NCBI GenBank assembly: GCA_003283025.1
Contig: QBYC01000002.1
Span: 1 to 64,000 of the forward strand
Source: Pelagibacteraceae bacterium AG-325-C03
Lineage (GTDB): Bacteria > Pseudomonadota > Alphaproteobacteria > Pelagibacterales > Pelagibacteraceae
Length of the DNA: 64,000 nucleotides
Direction of reading: 5' to 3'
The notes below the pieces were generated by a model. It did not search any database, had not been told where the DNA came from, and saw only the letters and a list, made by a program, of their open reading frames with translations. The position numbers and the translations under genes are program-made. This document shows positions 12,606 to 22,759 of the stretch, piece after piece; the stretch's first letter is position 1, and every line of letters begins with the position of its first letter.

Positions 12606-14806
12606 TATATTGTCCTTTGTACCTCTTCAGCTAAAAACGATTCGATTACATCTTTTTCCTTAAAATCTATAAAATCTTTTATGCTTATTCCGCATTCTAA
12701 ACCTGTTCCAACTTCTTTAACTTGGTTTTTTTCTCTAAAGATTGTCATGATTTCTCCTGTATAAACTACAACACCATCTCTTATAATTCTTGCTTTAGAT
12801 TTACTTTTTATTTCTCCATTCATAACTTTAGAGCCGGCAATTTTTCCAGCATTAGAAACTGAAAATACCTTTTGGATTTCTGCGCTTCCTAAAACTGTTT
12901 CTTTAATATCTGGTTCCAAAAGACCGGATAAGGCTTTTGAGACATAGTTAAGTGCTTCATAAATAATATTAAAATATTTTATGTCTATTTTTTGGTCTTC
13001 TGCAAGTTTTTTTGCTTCTCTGTTTGGTTTAACATTAAATCCTATTAATATTGCATTAGAAGCTTTTGCTAACGAAACATCAGTTTCGTTAATCATTCCT
13101 ATATCTGAGAGAATTATTTTTGCCTCGACTTCATCATGACTAATTTTATCAATTGCCATCTTTAATGCTTCATTTGAACCTTGAACATCAGACTTAACAA
13201 TTATATTAAGCTCATCTTTATTTTTAGTATCTTCAAATAGTGCTGTTTTATCTTTGACTAATACTTTAGTTTTATCTGAATTCATTTGTTTAAATTCTGC
13301 CATTTTTTTTGCCTCATTTTCATCTTTAGTAACTAAGAATTCTGCGCCTGCGTATACAGAGTTATTCATGCCTAGAATTTCGACTGGCATTGATGGGAGT
13401 GCTTCATTAATCATTTTTCCGTCATGACTTATCATTGCTCTAATTTTTCCCCATGTATCACCACAAATAAAAAAATCTCCCTTTTTAAGTTTACCATTAC
13501 TTACTAAAATTGTAGACACGGGTCCTTTTCCTTTATCTATTTTCGATTCTATAACTACGCCTCTAGCTTGATCGGAAAAAGATGCTTTTAAATCCAGTAT
13601 TTCAGATTGTAATAAAATACTCTCTTTTAGCTTTTCTAAATTTAATTTTTTAATTGCAGAAACCTCTACAAACATAGTATCTCCACTAAGATCCTCAGCT
13701 ACTAGTTCGTGCTGCATCATTTCATTTTTGATTTTACTTATATTTTTTTCAGGTAAATCACATTTGTTAATTGCTACAATAATTGGAACATTAGCTGCCT
13801 TTGCGTGTTTAATTGCTTCAATTGTTTGAGGTTTTATTCCATCATCTGCAGCGACAACTAAGATAACTATGTCCGTTATCTTTGAGCCTCTAGCTCGCAT
13901 TTCCGTAAATGCCGCGTGTCCAGGAGTGTCTATAAAAGTAATTAATTTATTATTATTAGTCTTCACTTGATAAGCGCCAATATGTTGAGTAATACCACCG
14001 TGTTCTCCTGAAACAACATCTGTATCTCTTAAAGCATCTAATAAAGAGGTTTTACCATGATCAACGTGACCCATTATTGTTACTACAGGTGGTCTTGTTT
14101 TTATTTCTCCTTTTAATTTGTCTTGTTTAATACCTATTTCTAAATTTGGTTTATCTTCAAATATTGGTGTATGACCAAATTCCTTAACTATGTACTCGGC
14201 TGTATCTTTATCTATTACGTGGTTAATTGTAGCTACCACTTTCATATTTAATAAAAACTTAATTATGTCATTAGATTTTTCAGCCATCCTATTAGATAGC
14301 TCTTGGATAGTTATTTGGTCTGAAATTTTAACATCTCTTAAAACTTTTTTAAATTCTTTTTTTTCACCATCTGGGTTTATTTTTTTTTCTTTTAACCTAG
14401 CTCTTTTTACTGAAGCAAGACTTCTTTGTTTAATTTCAATTTCCTCAACATTTAATGCCCTGGAAACAGTTAATTTAAAATCTCTTTTGTCAATAGGCCC
14501 TTTAAGTTTTAGCTTACTTTTTCCTGTTGGTTTGTCGTCTTTTTTTATAAAGGCCTTAGTTGCTTGTTGCTCAACAAACTTTCTCGCATAGTTTTTCTTT
14601 TTTGGGTCTTGAGTTTTTGTAGGAATAAAATTTTGATTTGGTCTGTTATTATTTTTATTTACTCTAAAGGGCCCTTTTTTTTTTACTGCAAAGGATTTTT
14701 TACCGTCAGTGTTTATCGAAGATGTGTCAATCTTTTTTTTTAAATCAGATGAAATTGTAAGTGTTTTTTTTTTATTTTTTTTGTCCATAACATTACTTGT
14801 ACGCAA
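12605..14806 (-). CDS. infB: Translation initiation factor IF-2 (start may be the internal Met at 14788)
   Basis: [40 protein letters not shown]. Confidence 0.97.
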   Translation of the reverse strand: MRTSNVMDKKNKKKTLTISSDLKKKIDTSSINTDGKKSFAVKKKGPFRVNKNNNRPNQNFIPTKTQDPKKKNYARKFVEQQATKAFIKKDDKPTGKSKLKLKGPIDKRDFKLTVSRALNVEEIEIKQRSLASVKRARLKEKKINPDGEKKEFKKVLRDVKISDQITIQELSNRMAEKSNDIIKFLLNMKVVATINHVIDKDTAEYIVKEFGHTPIFEDKPNLEIGIKQDKLKGEIKTRPPVVTIMGHVDHGKTSLLDALRDTDVVSGEHGGITQHIGAYQVKTNNNKLITFIDTPGHAAFTEMRARGSKITDIVILVVAADDGIKPQTIEAIKHAKAANVPIIVAINKCDLPEKNISKIKNEMMQHELVAEDLSGDTMFVEVSAIKKLNLEKLKESILLQSEILDLKASFSDQARGVVIESKIDKGKGPVSTILVSNGKLKKGDFFICGDTWGKIRAMISHDGKMINEALPSMPVEILGMNNSVYAGAEFLVTKDENEAKKMAEFKQMNSDKTKVLVKDKTALFEDTKNKDELNIIVKSDVQGSNEALKMAIDKISHDEVEAKIILSDIGMINETDVSLAKASNAILIGFNVKPNREAKKLAEDQKIDIKYFNIIYEALNYVSKALSGLLEPDIKETVLGSAEIQKVFSVSNAGKIAGSKVMNGEIKSKSKARIIRDGVVVYTGEIMTIFREKNQVKEVGTGLECGISIKDFIDFKEKDVIESFLAEEVQRTI

Positions 14807-16343
14807 TTTCTCTTGCTGACATTATTAACTCATCTGCTTCTTTTCTTGATAAAGAAAATTCCTCCAAATATCCTTCTATCCTAATTTTTTTTCCCTTAAT
14901 TTCATCAAAACCACCAATTAGTTCATCAGATGATAAATCAGCAAAATCATTTAATTTTTTAATATTTTTTTGACCCAATATCACAAGCATACCCTGAGTC
15001 ATTCCTTTGAGTGTTATTAAATTTTCTTCAACTCCTAGTTCTTTAAGTTTTAATGCAACTGCTTCTTTTTCTTTAATTAAAGTTTCTTTAGATCGTTTAA
15101 TTAGCTCACCCGCTGTTTCTTCGTCGATAGCTTCAATTTTAGCAATGTCTTCTGGTGTAGATTGTGAAATATCTTCTATACTTGTAAAACCTTCTGACAC
15201 TAAAAGTTGTCCCAACGTTTCGTCAACTTCTAAATTCTTAATTAAGGTTTCAGTTCTCTCTTTAAATTCTACTTGCCTTCTATCAGAGTCCTCTTTATCT
15301 GTAAGTATATCAATTTCATAATTTGTTAATTTAGAAGCTAATCTCACATTTTGTCCTCTTCTACCAATAGCTTTACTCAAATTTTCTTCAGTTAAAATAA
15401 TATCAATTCTCTTATTATCTTGATCGATTAGGACTCTTTGTATTTCCGCAGGTGATAAAGACTCAGAGATTAAAGTAGGTAAATCCTCTGTCCATTTGAT
15501 TATATCTATTTTCTCTCCATGTAACTCATTAACAATTGTCTGAACCCTGCTTCCTCTCATACCAACACATGCACCTACAGGATCGATTGACGAGTCTTGT
15601 GAATACACACAAATTTTAGCTCTACTCCCAGGATCTCTTGCCACAGACTTTATTTCTATTGTCCCCTCATATATTTCAGGTACTTCTTGAAAAAATAATT
15701 TTGAAAGAAATTGTGGGTGAGCCCTTGATAGAAAAATTTGATGACCTTTCAATTCTTTTCTTACCTCGTAACAATAGGCTTTAACACGATCTCCTGTTTT
15801 TAAAATTTCTCTTGGAATTAATTCATCTTTTTTAATTACTCCCTCGGCTTTTCCTAAATCAACGATTACGTTTCCATACTCTAATCTTTTTATAATACCA
15901 CTTAATATCTGGCCTTGTTTATCTATAAAATCTTCATATTGTCTATTTTTTTCAGCTTCTCTCACTCTACTACTAATTACTTGTTTTGCACTTTGTGCTG
16001 CAATGCGTCCAAAATCAATCTGAGGTAATTCTTCAAATATATTTTCACCTATTTTTAGTGTTTTATTTTTCGGATCGATTTTTTTTGCTTCTTCTAAAGT
16101 TATTTCTCTTGCATTATCCTCTACTTTTTCGACTATGTTCAAAACTTTTTTGATTTTAATATCTCCGTTTTCCCTATCGATAGTAACTTCAATATTATTA
16201 TCGTTTCCAAATTTTGTGAGTGCTGCTTTTTGTATTGCACTTTCCATTGAGCCTAGAACAAGCTCTTTATCTATAGACTTCTCATTAGCAACAGCTTCAA
16301 CTATTCTTAAAAGTTCTAATTTATCTAAACCTCTATTTAACAT
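14793..16343 (-). CDS. nusA: Transcription termination/antitermination factor NusA
   Basis: 516 aa; ARDPGSRAKICV, GACVGMRGSRVQTI, AIGRRGQNVRLASKLT. Confidence 0.97.
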   Translation of the reverse strand: MLNRGLDKLELLRIVEAVANEKSIDKELVLGSMESAIQKAALTKFGNDNNIEVTIDRENGDIKIKKVLNIVEKVEDNAREITLEEAKKIDPKNKTLKIGENIFEELPQIDFGRIAAQSAKQVISSRVREAEKNRQYEDFIDKQGQILSGIIKRLEYGNVIVDLGKAEGVIKKDELIPREILKTGDRVKAYCYEVRKELKGHQIFLSRAHPQFLSKLFFQEVPEIYEGTIEIKSVARDPGSRAKICVYSQDSSIDPVGACVGMRGSRVQTIVNELHGEKIDIIKWTEDLPTLISESLSPAEIQRVLIDQDNKRIDIILTEENLSKAIGRRGQNVRLASKLTNYEIDILTDKEDSDRRQVEFKERTETLIKNLEVDETLGQLLVSEGFTSIEDISQSTPEDIAKIEAIDEETAGELIKRSKETLIKEKEAVALKLKELGVEENLITLKGMTQGMLVILGQKNIKKLNDFADLSSDELIGGFDEIKGKKIRIEGYLEEFSLSRKEADELIMSAREIAYK

Positions 16344-16355
16344 TTAATCTCTCCT

Positions 16356-16381
16356 AAAAAAAAATGGGCTAGAGCCCATTT
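16356..16381 (-). terminator. Intrinsic terminator-like hairpin between metK and nusA (possible leader attenuator)
   Basis: Perfect inverted repeat AAATGGGCT-AG-AGCCCATTT (16362-16381), followed on the minus strand by a T9 run (16364-16356). Confidence 0.85.
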
Positions 16382-16436
16382 CGACAAGTTCAATAATATA
16401 ATAATTTAATAAAATAAAATTATGGTTTTTTCAAGA

Positions 16437-17600
16437 TCACAACTTAAATAAATCAGTTTTATCCGTTTTTTCCCAAGAAAACTCACCTTTATTATTAGGC
16501 TCTCTGCCAAAGTGACCATATGCAGAAGTAACTTCATAAATAGGATTATTTAGCTTTAACATTTCTCTAATTCCTCTAGGAGATAAATTAAAATTAGCTT
16601 CAACGATTTTTTTTATTTTATCAACTTTGTTTTGATCTTCGCTTGCTAATCTTAAAAATATAGATAAAGGCTTTGATACACCTATAGCATAAGCTAATTG
16701 AATTAAGCATTTTTCTGAGACTCCTGCAGCTACAATATTTTTTGCTAAATATCTAGACACGTATGCTGCAGATCTGTCAACTTTAGTCGGGTCTTTTCCA
16801 GAAAACGCCCCGCCGCCATGTGGCGCAGCACCTCCGTAAGTATCAACTATTATTTTCCTTCCTGTTAAACCGGTGTCACCATCTGGACCGCCAATTATAA
16901 ACTGTCCAGTTGGGTTAATGTAAATCTCCTTTGGACTTAAATCTGTTAACAAGTTTTCAGGAATTGATTTTTTGATATATGGAATAATTGACTCTCTTAC
17001 CTTATCTTGATTTTGATCTTTAGAATGTTGAGTTGAAATAACTATAGAGGTAACTTTCACTGGTTTTTCATCTTCATACAACATTGTGACCTGGCTTTTA
17101 GAGTCTGGCTCAATTCCTTTAAGAGTTCCTTTTTTTCTATCCTCAGCCATTAATCTTAGAATTTTATGAGAATAATGTATAGGAGCAGGCATTAAATCCT
17201 CTGTTTCTTTGCAAGCATAACCAAACATAATCCCTTGATCTCCTGCACCTTCATCTTTGTTGTTATTTGAGTCAACTCCCATTGCTATGTCGGAAGATTG
17301 TTCGTGAAGAAAAGTCTCAATATTTGCATTTCTCCAACTAAAACCATCTTGATCATAACCTATATCCTTAATACAATTTCGCACTTTAGTAATTATTTCT
17401 TCCTTTTCAATTTTTGGACCTCTTATTTCTCCTGCTAATACAACTTTATTCGTCGTTGCTAATGTTTCGCATGCAACTCTAGAAACTGGATCTTTTGATA
17501 AATATGTGTCAACTACCATATCTGAAATTCTATCACATACTTTATCTGGATGTCCTTCTGAGACAGATTCGCTTGTAAATAAATATTTATTTTCTAACAT
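16437..17600 (-). CDS. metK: S-adenosylmethionine synthetase
   Basis: [51 protein letters not shown]. Confidence 0.98.
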   Translation of the reverse strand: MLENKYLFTSESVSEGHPDKVCDRISDMVVDTYLSKDPVSRVACETLATTNKVVLAGEIRGPKIEKEEIITKVRNCIKDIGYDQDGFSWRNANIETFLHEQSSDIAMGVDSNNNKDEGAGDQGIMFGYACKETEDLMPAPIHYSHKILRLMAEDRKKGTLKGIEPDSKSQVTMLYEDEKPVKVTSIVISTQHSKDQNQDKVRESIIPYIKKSIPENLLTDLSPKEIYINPTGQFIIGGPDGDTGLTGRKIIVDTYGGAAPHGGGAFSGKDPTKVDRSAAYVSRYLAKNIVAAGVSEKCLIQLAYAIGVSKPLSIFLRLASEDQNKVDKIKKIVEANFNLSPRGIREMLKLNNPIYEVTSAYGHFGREPNNKGEFSWEKTDKTDLFKL

Positions 17601-19149
17601 ATTTTTTTTTACAAATTAAAAATATTAAGAGATATGTAATTAAAAGTAGATAAAATATCAAATCATTTTTAATTTTATTTGCTTTTATTAGTGGTACTTT
17701 AAATTCTATGTTTCCTGCTTCATTTCTATTTAATTGTTTAACTATATTACCTTTGTTATCAATTATGGCGCTTACTCCTTTATTAGCTGATCTTAAAAAA
17801 AAAGTATTATTTTCTATAGCTCTAAATATTGATTTAGCAAAATGCTGATCTGGTCCTATAGTATTACCAAACCACGCATCTTCAGAAATATTTATAATTA
17901 GATTTGTATCTTCCTCAGAATTTTGAATTAAATTTGTAAATATAACTTCATAACAAATTAAAGGTAAAACACTTAATTTTTCAATTTTAAGATTATTATT
18001 TTGACGGCCTTTTAAAAAAGATCCATGACCTTCAGTAATCTTTTTAAAACCAAGCTTATTAAATAAATTTTCAAAGGGTAAAAATTCTCCAAAAGGAACA
18101 AGTTTTCTTTTATTATAATTTTGAATTATTTCAAATTGGTTGTTTAAAATAATTATACTATTATAAAAATTCCCACTTTGTTGATCTAATCTATTAACTC
18201 CTAGTATGATATAATGTTTTTTTGAAAAATTGTTTGAGAACAAATTTTTAAAAACCAAAATATCATTAAAACTATAGCCACTAAAGACTCCCTCCGGCCA
18301 AATAAAAAAAGTTTCTCTATCCTTATCTGGTTCACTATATCTAATTAATTTTTTAAATCTATCTTCTATTTCAGATAAGCTAAGACCATATTTTAGATCA
18401 AAATTCGGTGATACAATTTTTACAAATGTTTTATCACTTACTTCATTCAATATAATTTTATTTTTATTTATTTCGAAATTTCCATAAATATACAAACTTA
18501 TACTTATGAAAATTATTAATATTGTAGCTAAAATTTTTTTAATAATATCAATTTTGAAAAAAAAGATAATAGGTAATGTAAAAAATGTAATTACAATAAG
18601 ATTGTAAGAATATAAACCTATTACATTTATAACTTGTAACATTTCATTAGCATTAACAGTGCTATAAGCCCAAAGATTCCATGGAAAACCTGTTAATATT
18701 ATGGCTCGTATATAATCTGAAATAGCCAAACTTGCTGAAAAAACAATAATGGATGAGAAGTCAAATTTTAAGTGCGGACCGACAAAAATAATTGTCAAAG
18801 CAGTAAATAAACTTAATAATAAAGGTATTAGAATTATTGCAAAGGGAATTAAAACTTTGAAATTTTCGTCAAATGTAAGTGAATTAGAAATCCAAGATAG
18901 CCCGCTTAAATAAAAACCAAAACCAAATAATAATCCAAATAAAAATAGGTTTATTTTATACGGTTTATTTCTATAAATAACTTTAGATTTTTTATTGATA
19001 AAAACAATAAAAAAAAAAAACAAAGGAAAGATTACTAAGTTAAGCAACGTAATATTGAAAGGCTCAAAAGTGAAAGTTGAGAGCGCGCCAAGAGAAAAAG
19101 GGGTAAAATACAAAATTAAAAATCGATTTGATAAATATCTTTCAATCAT
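17587..19149 (-). CDS. lnt: Apolipoprotein N-acyltransferase
   Basis: Multi-TM N-terminus with nitrilase-like domain ([31 protein letters not shown]). Confidence 0.93.
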   Translation of the reverse strand: MIERYLSNRFLILYFTPFSLGALSTFTFEPFNITLLNLVIFPLFFFFIVFINKKSKVIYRNKPYKINLFLFGLLFGFGFYLSGLSWISNSLTFDENFKVLIPFAIILIPLLLSLFTALTIIFVGPHLKFDFSSIIVFSASLAISDYIRAIILTGFPWNLWAYSTVNANEMLQVINVIGLYSYNLIVITFFTLPIIFFFKIDIIKKILATILIIFISISLYIYGNFEINKNKIILNEVSDKTFVKIVSPNFDLKYGLSLSEIEDRFKKLIRYSEPDKDRETFFIWPEGVFSGYSFNDILVFKNLFSNNFSKKHYIILGVNRLDQQSGNFYNSIIILNNQFEIIQNYNKRKLVPFGEFLPFENLFNKLGFKKITEGHGSFLKGRQNNNLKIEKLSVLPLICYEVIFTNLIQNSEEDTNLIINISEDAWFGNTIGPDQHFAKSIFRAIENNTFFLRSANKGVSAIIDNKGNIVKQLNRNEAGNIEFKVPLIKANKIKNDLIFYLLLITYLLIFLICKKKYVRK

Positions 19150-19612
19150 TAATTATTTTTAAGTATTTTTTTTCAATCTGGTTCATTTGAGCGAAATCTT
19201 TATCTCTCTTATGATCGTAACCAAATAGGTGAACTAACCCATGTATCCATAAAGAATTAAATTCATTTTTAAATTGCTTATTTATTTTTTTGTTTTTTAT
19301 TTTATCTAAATTAATAATTATATCACCGAGGTAAATTTCTTTTTCCATTTTGATCTTTTTCTTCAAATCACTTTTTGTTTGAAATGGAAATGATAGTACA
19401 TCTGTTGATTTATTTTTTTTCCTAAATTTGGTATTTAGATATGTAATTTGCTTACTTCCTGCTAATAATAAAGTACCTAACAAAAGATTTTTTTTATATA
19501 AATTATTTTTGAGATTCAATTTGTTAATTTTATAATCAAGGTACTTACTTGGATTCTTTATATAACGAAACCAATTAGTGTTATTTGTAATAACATTAAT
19601 TTCAATCATCAA
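19142..19612 (-). CDS. ybeY: Endoribonuclease YbeY
   Basis: STDVLSFPF and HGLVHLFGYDHKRD metal-binding motif. Confidence 0.95.
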   Translation of the reverse strand: MMIEINVITNNTNWFRYIKNPSKYLDYKINKLNLKNNLYKKNLLLGTLLLAGSKQITYLNTKFRKKNKSTDVLSFPFQTKSDLKKKIKMEKEIYLGDIIINLDKIKNKKINKQFKNEFNSLWIHGLVHLFGYDHKRDKDFAQMNQIEKKYLKIIND

Positions 19613-20600
19613 TTCTTTTATTTTGATAAGCTTTAATAATTTTTGATACTAACGGATGTCTCACTACGTCTTTATGGTCGAATTCTATTACTTTAATTTC
19701 TTTTAATTCTTTCAAAATATTTTTTGATTTAGTTAAACCAGAATTAGCTTTATTTATTAAATCTACTTGCGTAGGATCGCCATTCACCACTAATTTTGAG
19801 TTTTCCCCTATTCTCGTTAAGAACATTTTAATTTGAGTTTCAGTAGCATTTTGAGCTTCATCTAAAATTGCAAAGCAATTTTTAAGCGTTCTTCCTCGCA
19901 TAAAAGCAAGTGGTGCTATCTCGATTTCTCCGCTTTCAATTTTTTTATCTATCTTATCTGAACCAAAAAGTTCATATAAAGCATCGTAAAGAGGTCTGAG
20001 ATAAGGATCAACTTTTTCTTTCATATCACCAGGTAAAAAACCTAATTTTTCACCTGCCTCAACTGCCGGTCTTGACAAAATTACTCTATCAATTTTCTTC
20101 TCTATTAATAAAGTTACAGCTACAGAGACAGCTAAAAAACTTTTTCCAGTTCCTGCAGGTCCTAGGGAAATTGTGATATCATTCTCTTTTAATGCTTTGA
20201 TATACTCTGATTGTTTTTCGGATCTTGCTATGACTGATTTTTTGGGAGTTTTAATTAATTGTTTAAAATATTTAATATTAGGTTTTTCAATTTTAATACT
20301 TTTCTTCACAGATAAAATTATATCATCCTTTTCAATTATATTTGTCAAAAGATACTTATTAATCAAGAATTTAATTGCGTTACTAAATAAAGATAGTTTT
20401 TCTTTATCTCCCTTGCATGTAATTGAGTTGCCTCTAAAATAAAGATTTGTTTTTGTAAGTTTAGATAAGTTTTTCAAATTTTGATCGAATTGGCCGGTAA
20501 TTGCCATCAGCATTTCGTTATCATTAATTGAGATATTCATTGTTTCATTGTCTACTGTTTTAATAGAAATATTTTTTTCTAATTTAGTTACTTCAGACAT
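19602..20600 (-). CDS. phoH: PhoH family ATPase
   Basis: LGPAGTGKSFLAV, RPAVEAGEKLGFLPGDMKEKVDPYLRPLYDAL, LDEAQNAT. Confidence 0.95.
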   Translation of the reverse strand: MSEVTKLEKNISIKTVDNETMNISINDNEMLMAITGQFDQNLKNLSKLTKTNLYFRGNSITCKGDKEKLSLFSNAIKFLINKYLLTNIIEKDDIILSVKKSIKIEKPNIKYFKQLIKTPKKSVIARSEKQSEYIKALKENDITISLGPAGTGKSFLAVSVAVTLLIEKKIDRVILSRPAVEAGEKLGFLPGDMKEKVDPYLRPLYDALYELFGSDKIDKKIESGEIEIAPLAFMRGRTLKNCFAILDEAQNATETQIKMFLTRIGENSKLVVNGDPTQVDLINKANSGLTKSKNILKELKEIKVIEFDHKDVVRHPLVSKIIKAYQNKRIDD

Positions 20601-20604
20601 TTAT

Positions 20605-21936
20605 TTAAGCTGCATAACTTTTTTGATTTAAATTTGAAACAATTTCTCCAAACATAGTATTTTGATTAATTTTAATAATTTTAACATTTTTAATTTGACC
20701 TATCATATTTTTATCACTTTTAACAATTACTGAATTAAAATATTCATCTCTACCAAAATATTTGTTTTCATTATTGATTTTATTTTCAAATAATACTTTT
20801 GATTTTTTATTTATTAGAGTTTTTCTATATTGCATTTTAATTTTTTCAGCGCTGTCCTGAAAAATTATTAACCTTTTTTTTGCCTCATTAAGTTCTATTT
20901 TCGGCAAGTGAGCAGCAGGTGTGCCAGGTCTAGCGCTATAAATGTAAGAGTATGTATTTATAAATCGAATTTTTGACATTAACTTCAGAGTTTGCTCAAA
21001 ATCAGATTCTGTTTCACCTGGGTACCCAATTATAAAATCACTAGAAAATTTTATATTATGATTGATTTTTCTTAATTTGTGAATAATTTCTAAATATTCC
21101 TCTATGGTATGTTTTCTATTCATCGCCTCTAAAATCTTGTTCGAGCCACTTTGAATAGGAAGATGAATTAAAGGCATCAATTTACTATAATCTTTGTGAG
21201 CATCAATCAGATCTTTTGTAAAATCGATAGGGTGTGATGTTGTGTACCTGATTCTTTTGAGAAATTTAATTTTAGAAATTTCATAAATTAAATCTGAAAT
21301 TCTTTTATTTTTAAAATTATAAGCATTTACATTTTGACCAAGTAGTGTGATTTCTTTAGCTCCATTTTCAACTAGCTGACTAGCTTCTAAAACGAGTTCT
21401 TTAACAGAACGAGAAAATTCTGGCCCACGTGTATATGGGACAACACAGAATTTACAAAATTTGTCACATCCCTCTTGTATAGTTAAAAATGATGAAATCT
21501 TATTGCTTGAATTTTTTAGAGAATTAAAGTTATCAAATTTTTCTACAACATCGAATTCGCTGAAGTTAATAGATTTATTTTTTTTTTCTAAAGCTAAAAT
21601 CAAATCATTAATTTGATGGTATGATTGGGGACCAATAACTGCGTCAATATATTTTTCTCTCTTTAATAAAATTTCTCCTTCTGCTTGAGCTACACAACCT
21701 GCTACTAAAACAATAGGTTTAATACTATCTCTAAATTTTTTTTTTAACCTACCTATATCGTGGTAAACTTTTTCTGTTGCTTTTTCTCTTATATGGCAAG
21801 TATTTAAAATATAGCAATTAGCCTCGATTAAATCGTTCGTTGGCATATAATCTATTTTCCTTGTAAAATCTTTAATACGATTACTATCGTATTCATTCAT
21901 TTGACAACCAAGAGTTTTTATAAAGATTTTTTTCAG
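20605..21936 (-). CDS. miaB: tRNA-2-methylthio-N6-dimethylallyladenosine synthase; non-AUG start inferred (ORF track begins at an internal ATG, 21900)
   Basis: GCDKFCKFCVVPYTRG radical-SAM motif; the in-frame upstream sequence encodes LKKIFIKTLGCQMNEYDS, the conserved N-terminus, without an ATG. Confidence 0.9.
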   Translation of the reverse strand: MKKIFIKTLGCQMNEYDSNRIKDFTRKIDYMPTNDLIEANCYILNTCHIREKATEKVYHDIGRLKKKFRDSIKPIVLVAGCVAQAEGEILLKREKYIDAVIGPQSYHQINDLILALEKKNKSINFSEFDVVEKFDNFNSLKNSSNKISSFLTIQEGCDKFCKFCVVPYTRGPEFSRSVKELVLEASQLVENGAKEITLLGQNVNAYNFKNKRISDLIYEISKIKFLKRIRYTTSHPIDFTKDLIDAHKDYSKLMPLIHLPIQSGSNKILEAMNRKHTIEEYLEIIHKLRKINHNIKFSSDFIIGYPGETESDFEQTLKLMSKIRFINTYSYIYSARPGTPAAHLPKIELNEAKKRLIIFQDSAEKIKMQYRKTLINKKSKVLFENKINNENKYFGRDEYFNSVIVKSDKNMIGQIKNVKIIKINQNTMFGEIVSNLNQKSYAA

Positions 21937-21939
21937 AAA

Positions 21940-22371
21940 CTATTTTTTAATTTTTGAACCGTAAAGTTCAAGTTTATGATCAACTAATTTATAACCTAAT
22001 TTTTTTGCAACTTCTTTTTGAAGTTTTTCAATTTCTTTATCTACAAATTCTACAATTTCACCACTATTAATGTCTATCAAGTGATCATGGTGTTCATCTG
22101 GAGATTGCTCGTATCTAGCTTTACCACTTTTGAAATCATGTTTTTCTAAAATACCAGATTCTTCAAATAATTTAACTGTTCTATAAACTGTTGCAATACT
22201 AATTTTTTTATCTATTTCTAATACTCTTTTATGAAGTTCATCTACGTCTGGATGATCTTTAGAACCATAAACTTCCTTAGACTCAGATAAAACTTTAGCT
22301 ATAGTTTTTCTTTGATCTGTAAGTCTTACTCCGTTTTTTTGACATTTTTCTTCAATAGTGTTCATTTTCAT
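21940..22371 (-). CDS. fur: Ferric uptake regulator family protein
   Basis: GVRLTDQRKTIAKVL, SIATVYRTVKLFEESGI, DEHHDHLIDINSGEIVEF. Confidence 0.9.
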   Translation of the reverse strand: MKMNTIEEKCQKNGVRLTDQRKTIAKVLSESKEVYGSKDHPDVDELHKRVLEIDKKISIATVYRTVKLFEESGILEKHDFKSGKARYEQSPDEHHDHLIDINSGEIVEFVDKEIEKLQKEVAKKLGYKLVDHKLELYGSKIKK

Positions 22372-22375
22372 TAAT

Positions 22376-22759
22376 CTAACTCAAATATATTGGTTTAATC
22401 AAATTTTTTTGTAGTAATTTTTTTTTTATTAAAAATTCAATATTAACAAGGTTAAATTGACCTAAATCAGAATTTTTATATCCAAATATCTTGATTTTTC
22501 TTGAAATTTTTATTCCTTTTGCAACAGCTATAGATGCTCTTAAAGAAGAAAAACTTCCTGGGCCTATATTTATAAGAATAGAAAATTTATTATTAAGATT
22601 TATTTTGTGTTTTTTTACCAGATTTAATATGTTTATAACAAACTTATCATTATTTTTTAGTTGATGACCATAATTATGTGCATAAAAAACATTATTAATT
22701 TTTAAACCTATTTTATCATTTTTGCCTATGCAATTTAAAATTAAAAAATCTTTTATCAT
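22376..22759 (-). CDS. tsaB: Shortened TsaB-like protein (t6A biosynthesis)
   Basis: GPGSFSSLRASIAVAKGI motif; only 127 aa, no canonical central/C-terminal region. Confidence 0.7.
   Translation of the reverse strand: MIKDFLILNCIGKNDKIGLKINNVFYAHNYGHQLKNNDKFVINILNLVKKHKINLNNKFSILINIGPGSFSSLRASIAVAKGIKISRKIKIFGYKNSDLGQFNLVNIEFLIKKKLLQKNLIKPIYLS

Noticed and set aside
16383-16436. SAM riboswitch around metK
   Set aside because: This gap is downstream of metK; upstream, metK overlaps lnt, leaving no leader region, and I saw no recognisable SAM aptamer
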